From Dictyobacter aurantiacus (GTDB taxonomy: Bacteria; Chloroflexota; Ktedonobacteria; Ktedonobacterales; Ktedonobacteraceae), in assembly GCF_003967515.1 (NCBI RefSeq), contig NZ_BIFQ01000001.1, forward strand, positions 1,550,001-1,614,000: a stretch of 64,000 nucleotides of DNA, written 5' to 3'. The position numbers and the translations under genes were made by a program. Below, piece by piece: positions 62,001 through 64,000 of this stretch; positions within the stretch are counted from its first letter, which is position 1, and each line of letters begins with the position of its first letter. The notes beneath the pieces were generated by a model. It was given only the letters and a program-made list of their open reading frames with translations, had not been told where the DNA came from and did not search any database.

Positions 62001-62276
62001 CAGGCTTTCCGCCAGCACCAGGTTGACCTGGCCATCGTCATCGTCGCGGGCCGCCTGCAGCGCGACTTCGACCAGAACTATACCCTGCGGCGCCTGGCTA
62101 TCGACTGCAACATCCACCTGGTCACCAAGATCAAGCAGATGCGCATCTTCCTGCGCGCCCTGGCTCACAAAGACCTATCTGAACTGCCCATCAAAGCCTG
62201 GGACGAGTATCAGCACGAGCAACCGCTCGCCGAACTATACATATCCGAGCCCACCTTGATGAGCAGCCAGCCATAA
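59043..62276 (+). CDS. carB: Carbamoyl-phosphate synthase, large subunit
   Basis: A 1077-aa enzyme that makes carbamoyl phosphate from bicarbonate, ammonia and two ATP. It holds two homologous halves, each a PreATP-grasp plus ATP-grasp domain (GSGALKIGQAGEFDYSGSQA and GSGPYRIGSSVEFDWTSVST mark their starts). An oligomerisation domain lies between them and an MGS-like allosteric domain at the C-terminus. Length is standard. ATG 59043 is used rather than the TTG three bases upstream. As the operon is under an arginine T-box, this copy may serve arginine synthesis in particular; pyrimidine genes are not nearby. Confidence 0.96.
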   Translation: MEQLRKVLLLGSGALKIGQAGEFDYSGSQALKALKEEGVQTVLINPNIATIQTSQLLADRVYFLPVTPYFVEQVIQREQPDGILLSFGGQTALNCGIQLHEQGILARHNVRILGTPISAIILTEDRQKFAEHLHSINIPTPQSQSATTLAEALELGEQIGFPVMVRAGFALGGQGSGIAKTKNELEHIVKHALSFAPQVLVEQYLHHYKEIEYEVVRDHHDNCITVCNMENMDPLGIHTGESIVVAPSQTLTNEEYHLLRAASIQIVRSLGIVGECNVQFALDPMSTQYYVIEVNARLSRSSALASKVTGYPLAYIAAKLALGYDLTSLPNKVTGVTRACFEPSLDYLVVKIPRWDIAKFKGVVETIGTGMKSVGEVMGIGRTFEEAYQKALRMLEQNFEGALPAADFFSSPEEMRHYLSTPTPKRPFALAQALQQGITIEEIYTLTGINPWFLARILNIIEHEQTVTPDGELTAEQLWEMKQLGISDKRIAELHGSNEMGIRQLRQRLGVLPSVLQIDTLGAEFPAETNYLYLTYNARHNDVTPCSGGGIIVLGSGPYRIGSSVEFDWTSVSTVEALKKHGRQAIIINSNPETVSTDYDVSDRLYFEELTFERIADIYDFEQPEGLIVSVGGQTPNNRARALAAYGCQLLGTLAKNIDRAENRSTFSQLLDTLGVRQPEWDTFTTLDELTAFADRVGYPVLIRPSYVLSGSAMKVCDTPEELELYASQAAALSPDHPVTVSKFFEYARELEFDAVARHGQVKAHVISEHIENAGVHSGDATIVLPPQTIPQEVQQQIAVIGHQIVQALEVTGPVNIQFLLKDGQLYVIETNLRASRTFPFICKVTGINFMDIFVDAIFSQQELPPVEVPKPDFVALKAPQFSFARLTGADPALSVEMSSTGEVACFGEDLEEAYLKAILASGGTLPQKGIFLSICGEDKQEALLASLPHLKELGLPLYATEETWQFLQGHQIEATHLSVEKGEVEQAFRQHQVDLAIVIVAGRLQRDFDQNYTLRRLAIDCNIHLVTKIKQMRIFLRALAHKDLSELPIKAWDEYQHEQPLAELYISEPTLMSSQP

Positions 62277-62298
62277 GCGCATAACAGCTCAGCAAAGA

Positions 62299-62328
62299 AG
62301 AGGAGTGACTGTTCACTCCTCTCTTTTT
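62299..62328. terminator. Bidirectional terminator of carB
   Basis: AGAGGAGTGA-CTGT-TCACTCCTCT followed by CTTTTTG. Its right arm contains the stop codon of the minus-strand ABC gene (62313-62315), so the two operons end on one hairpin. Confidence 0.88.
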
Positions 62329-64000
62329 GCGTCCCTGAGAGAGGCTATATACTCATTGTCTGCCAGTTCCTCTAACTTACCCACAGCGTCTATCCTTCCA
62401 TTTTTCATCACAATAATTTGATCCGCTCGCTGCAACGCTGCCTGGCGATGTGAGACAACAAGGCAGGTCAGATGAGGGCGAATAGCTAACCGCTGCCATA
62501 AGGTCCGTTCAGTCTCTACGTCCAGAGCGCTAGAAAGATCATCAAAGACCAGCAGTTCTGGTTCGCGCACAAACATGCGCGCGGCCGCGGCGCGTTGAAT
62601 CTGGCCACCTGAAAGCCGTACTCCTCGTGTGCCAACCTGGGTAGCCAGACCATTTTCGAGCAGCGCCACATCGCGCTCCAGTACCGCATCAGTGATCGCT
62701 CGCGCCACGTCAACCTTTTCCTCTGGCAGGCCCAACAGGATATTCTCCTGCAGGCTTGCACTAAACAGCATCGGCACCTGGGGAGTATAGGCGCAACGAG
62801 GAGCCACAAAAAACTCTCCTGGTTCATCCACAGCCACGCCGTTCCAGAAAATCATTCCTGCATTGTGTGGCAGCAGTCCAAGCAGCGTTTGCAGTAGTGT
62901 CGTCTTGCCCGCCCCTATGCGTCCGGTAATAACGGTAAATGAGCCGGTGGCGATACGCAGGTTCACATCCTCAATACCGCGTCCCGAGCTGCCATGGCGA
63001 TAGCTCAGGCCACTCACTTCTAGCAGAAGCAGGTGATCCTCCGCAGACTTCTCTATATACGGTACCGCGGGAAGTTCTCCATAAGTATGCAGAGGATGAT
63101 GGGCAACCAGCTCTTCTGAGCTGATATCCGGCAATAACTCGGTCACACGGCGTGTGGAAACGGGAGCCAGTTTGAGGGCGGTCAGGAGCCTCCCCACGCG
63201 TCGCGGCATCATCAGCAGCCACTGCAGATAAAGCACAAAGAGCGCGAAGTCGCCAACGCTAAATGTGTGTGCCCGCAATGCTTGCGCCGCGAGCAGCACG
63301 ATCAGGCCCCGCCCCAGATCAGTCATGTTCCCACCCACCGAGTTCAACACATTGCCCAGAATGGTATCTTTGAGCGAACTGACACGTCGCCGCTCATTGA
63401 GCGACTCCAGGCGCACCAATACCCTATCCTCAGCCGAGCTAACTTTAATTGCTTGCACAGCGCCAAAGATCTCGCCCAGAAAGTCCAGCGCGCGCCCTTC
63501 ACTCTGGCGCGCGGCCTGCCGATAAGCTTCCAGATGTGCCCGCGCCTGATGCACGACAGTTACGATAAGGGCCAGCGGGACAACGGTAGCCAGGGTTAAC
63601 AGAGCATTGATGCGCACCATAATGATCAACGCAATCAAGGAGAACAGAACCTCGCCAGACAGACGATACCACTCATTGATCACATCATCGGTAGCCAGCA
63701 TGACGTCATCTACAAAGCGACTGATAAACTCGCCAGCCTGTGGGGTACCCACTACCCCTCTCTTGTCGCACAATATGGCATAAAAAAAGTTGCGCCGCAC
63801 CAGGTCATTCAGCGTCTCAATACAGTACCGGTGCAGCAAGAACCAGCCCGATACCGTTACCTGGGTGACAATTTCACACACCAGCAGCAGCGCACCCAGC
63901 AACCAGAGATTAAGTCCCAGTACGGTTCGATGGCCGCTCAACCCATCGAAGATCGCGCCCGTTAGCAGGCCCGTTAAGAGCGGGAGACAGCTTGCCAGTG
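62313..64000 (-). CDS. ABC exporter, fused membrane and ATPase domains (5' end outside window)
   Basis: Partial gene: the frame continues without a start signal to the window edge (codons before 63941 read LLTGLLTGAIFDGLSGHRTV), so at least 562 aa are present. The first part is a type IV exporter membrane domain with several helices (LWLLGALLLVCEIVTQVTVS, EVLFSLIALIIMVRINALLT). The ATPase has Walker A GRIGAGKTT, signature LSGGQIQRAAAAR, Walker B LLVFDDLSSALD and H-loop VVSHRQ. The Glu after Walker B is Asp, as in the degenerate site of heterodimeric exporters, so a partner subunit encoded just upstream is likely. Cargo unknown. Confidence 0.9.
   Translation of the reverse strand, partial: LASCLPLLTGLLTGAIFDGLSGHRTVLGLNLWLLGALLLVCEIVTQVTVSGWFLLHRYCIETLNDLVRRNFFYAILCDKRGVVGTPQAGEFISRFVDDVMLATDDVINEWYRLSGEVLFSLIALIIMVRINALLTLATVVPLALIVTVVHQARAHLEAYRQAARQSEGRALDFLGEIFGAVQAIKVSSAEDRVLVRLESLNERRRVSSLKDTILGNVLNSVGGNMTDLGRGLIVLLAAQALRAHTFSVGDFALFVLYLQWLLMMPRRVGRLLTALKLAPVSTRRVTELLPDISSEELVAHHPLHTYGELPAVPYIEKSAEDHLLLLEVSGLSYRHGSSGRGIEDVNLRIATGSFTVITGRIGAGKTTLLQTLLGLLPHNAGMIFWNGVAVDEPGEFFVAPRCAYTPQVPMLFSASLQENILLGLPEEKVDVARAITDAVLERDVALLENGLATQVGTRGVRLSGGQIQRAAAARMFVREPELLVFDDLSSALDVETERTLWQRLAIRPHLTCLVVSHRQAALQRADQIIVMKNGRIDAVGKLEELADNEYIASLRDAKREE

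Overview
The window looks like chromosomal DNA of a filamentous, soil-type Chloroflexota bacterium (Ktedonobacteria-like). That placement is an inference from gene content: Tat-secreted sugar-binding lipoproteins, several Ser/Thr kinases with FHA or zinc-ribbon partners, Pro/Gln-rich single-pass membrane proteins, an ECF sigma/anti-sigma pair, an N-acylornithine-type carbamoyltransferase, and many GC-rich hairpin repeats. Most of the window is GC-rich and uses clear Shine-Dalgarno starts. The stretch from about 13.2 to 18.9 kb is visibly AT-rich and reads as acquired DNA.

Layout. 0-3.3 kb: sugar ABC importer (two permeases and a Tat lipoprotein). 3.9-7.1 kb: HAD hydrolase, a membrane protein, then a nicotinamidase-like hydrolase with an NrtR-type regulator, whose promoter carries a perfect palindrome over the predicted start of transcription. 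7.3-10.5 kb: a pseudokinase fused to a DinG/XPD-type helicase. 10.6-13.1 kb: orphan HicB, a secreted protein, a Uma2 nuclease and an unknown gene. 13.2-18.9 kb: defence island with DUF262 + HEPN, an Mrr-type endonuclease, a TIR protein with two tau-like C-terminal domains, a two-helix membrane effector candidate, and two remnants of a TPR gene.

19.3-24.7 kb: zinc-ribbon/HTH protein, HIT hydrolase and three GT4 glycosyltransferases in a row. 24.8-29.6 kb: anti-sigma and ECF sigma factor, a DUF4352-like lipid-facing protein and an S9 peptidase. 29.7-34.8 kb: PRPP synthetase, then a signalling cluster (kinase-FHA, repeat-rich FHA membrane protein, kinase-zinc ribbon). 34.9-37.7 kb: response regulator and GAF-GAF histidine kinase. 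38-43.6 kb: two paralogous zinc-ribbon membrane proteins, a DHDPS-family aldolase/lyase, a J-domain membrane protein and a Cys-rich protein. 43.7-52 kb: glutamate synthase large subunit and PEP carboxylase, divergent, linking nitrogen and carbon assimilation. 52.4-54.2 kb: large membrane protein.

54.4-55.1 kb holds an unusual array of 96-bp tandem repeats capped on both sides by inverted copies of a hairpin element, a solo relative of which lies at 41.8 kb. 55.2-62.3 kb is an arginine-type operon: a T-box leader whose specifier reads CGC (Arg), a DUF1611-like P-loop protein, an N-acylornithine carbamoyltransferase with Ile at the acyl-selectivity position, carA and carB. The window ends inside an ABC exporter gene (5' end outside).

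The strongest candidates for something undescribed are the TIR/tau-domain protein with its neighbours, the pseudokinase-helicase fusion, the hairpin-capped tandem array, and the first gene of the Arg T-box operon. All functional assignments come from reading motifs; no database search was run.
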